From Parvularculaceae bacterium (GTDB taxonomy: Bacteria; Pseudomonadota; Alphaproteobacteria; Caulobacterales; Parvularculaceae), in contig JACADX010000103.1 of assembly GCA_013389125.1 (NCBI GenBank), forward strand, positions 1 to 6,716: DNA of 6,716 bases, given 5' to 3'. The notes below the pieces were generated by a model, which ran no database searches, was not told where the DNA came from, and saw only the letters and a program-made list of their open reading frames with translations. Shown here piece after piece: positions 6,687 through 6,716 of the stretch. A program made the position numbers and the translations under genes. The number at the start of each line of letters is the position of its first letter. Within the stretch, counting starts at the first letter, position 1.

Positions 6687-6716
6687 ATGGGCGGGATGGA
6701 AATCATGGGCCAGCAA
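6687..6716 (+). CDS. Possible 5' end of a further gene, cut by the window edge
   Basis: Three ATGs in the same frame (6687, 6696, 6705) occur within 21 bases, and the frame stays open to the edge, reading MGGMEIMGQQ. AGGA at 6684-6687 lies eight bases before the ATG at 6696, the same spacing as in icd, and a GGGATGG precedes the ATG at 6705, so 6696 or 6705 is the more likely start. Ten codons are too few to recognise a family, and the apparent start could be chance. Confidence 0.3.
   Translation, partial: MGGMEIMGQQ

Noticed and set aside
6423..6716. Minus-strand open frame of 97 codons reaching the right edge
   Set aside because: Arg-rich, no motif, overlaps the end of the head-GIN gene antisense, and its start cannot be seen. 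I treat the region as non-coding.

Overview
The window is GC-rich (roughly 60-65% by eye), densely packed bacterial chromosome. It most resembles an alphaproteobacterium. Supporting points are the eukaryote-like 404-residue NADP-isocitrate dehydrogenase, the form of the YhhQ transporter, strong preference for G/C at third codon positions, and secreted lipoproteins typical of free-living heterotrophs. I cannot name the genus from sequence alone. I see no mobile element, tRNA, rRNA, CRISPR array or phage gene.

Left part (1-4289, all on the minus strand). Four genes read leftward in the order trmJ, a D-aminoacylase-like amidohydrolase lipoprotein, a YhhQ-type queuosine-precursor transporter, and a DUF885 lipoprotein that runs off the left edge. 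The gaps are 51, 5 and 8 bases, so the last three almost certainly form one transcript, and trmJ may head it. Two of the four act on tRNA anticodon-loop modification: TrmJ methylates the ribose at position 32, and YhhQ supplies the precursor of queuosine at position 34. The other two are predicted exported hydrolases anchored as lipoproteins, probably used in peptide or D-amino-acid scavenging. Whether these pairs are functionally connected is unknown.

Middle (4290-5658). A divergent intergenic region carries a good extended -10 promoter for icd, which is transcribed rightward. icd encodes the TCA-cycle NADP-dependent isocitrate dehydrogenase, is complete, and keeps every active-site residue I checked.

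Right part (5659-6716). After a 181-base gap with a plausible promoter lies a complete small secreted protein with a head-GIN (DUF2807) domain. Its C-terminal half is a ladder of about 19-residue repeats, each marked by Ser-Ser-Gly. The following 229 bases hold a strong hairpin and no convincing gene. Three in-frame ATGs at the right edge may begin another rightward gene.

Overall this is mainly ordinary chromosomal content. The points most worth a second look are the amidohydrolase that lacks the usual HxH and Cys metal ligands, the regular Ser-Ser-Gly ladder with a possible stacked cysteine pair, and the linkage of tRNA-modification genes with exported hydrolases.
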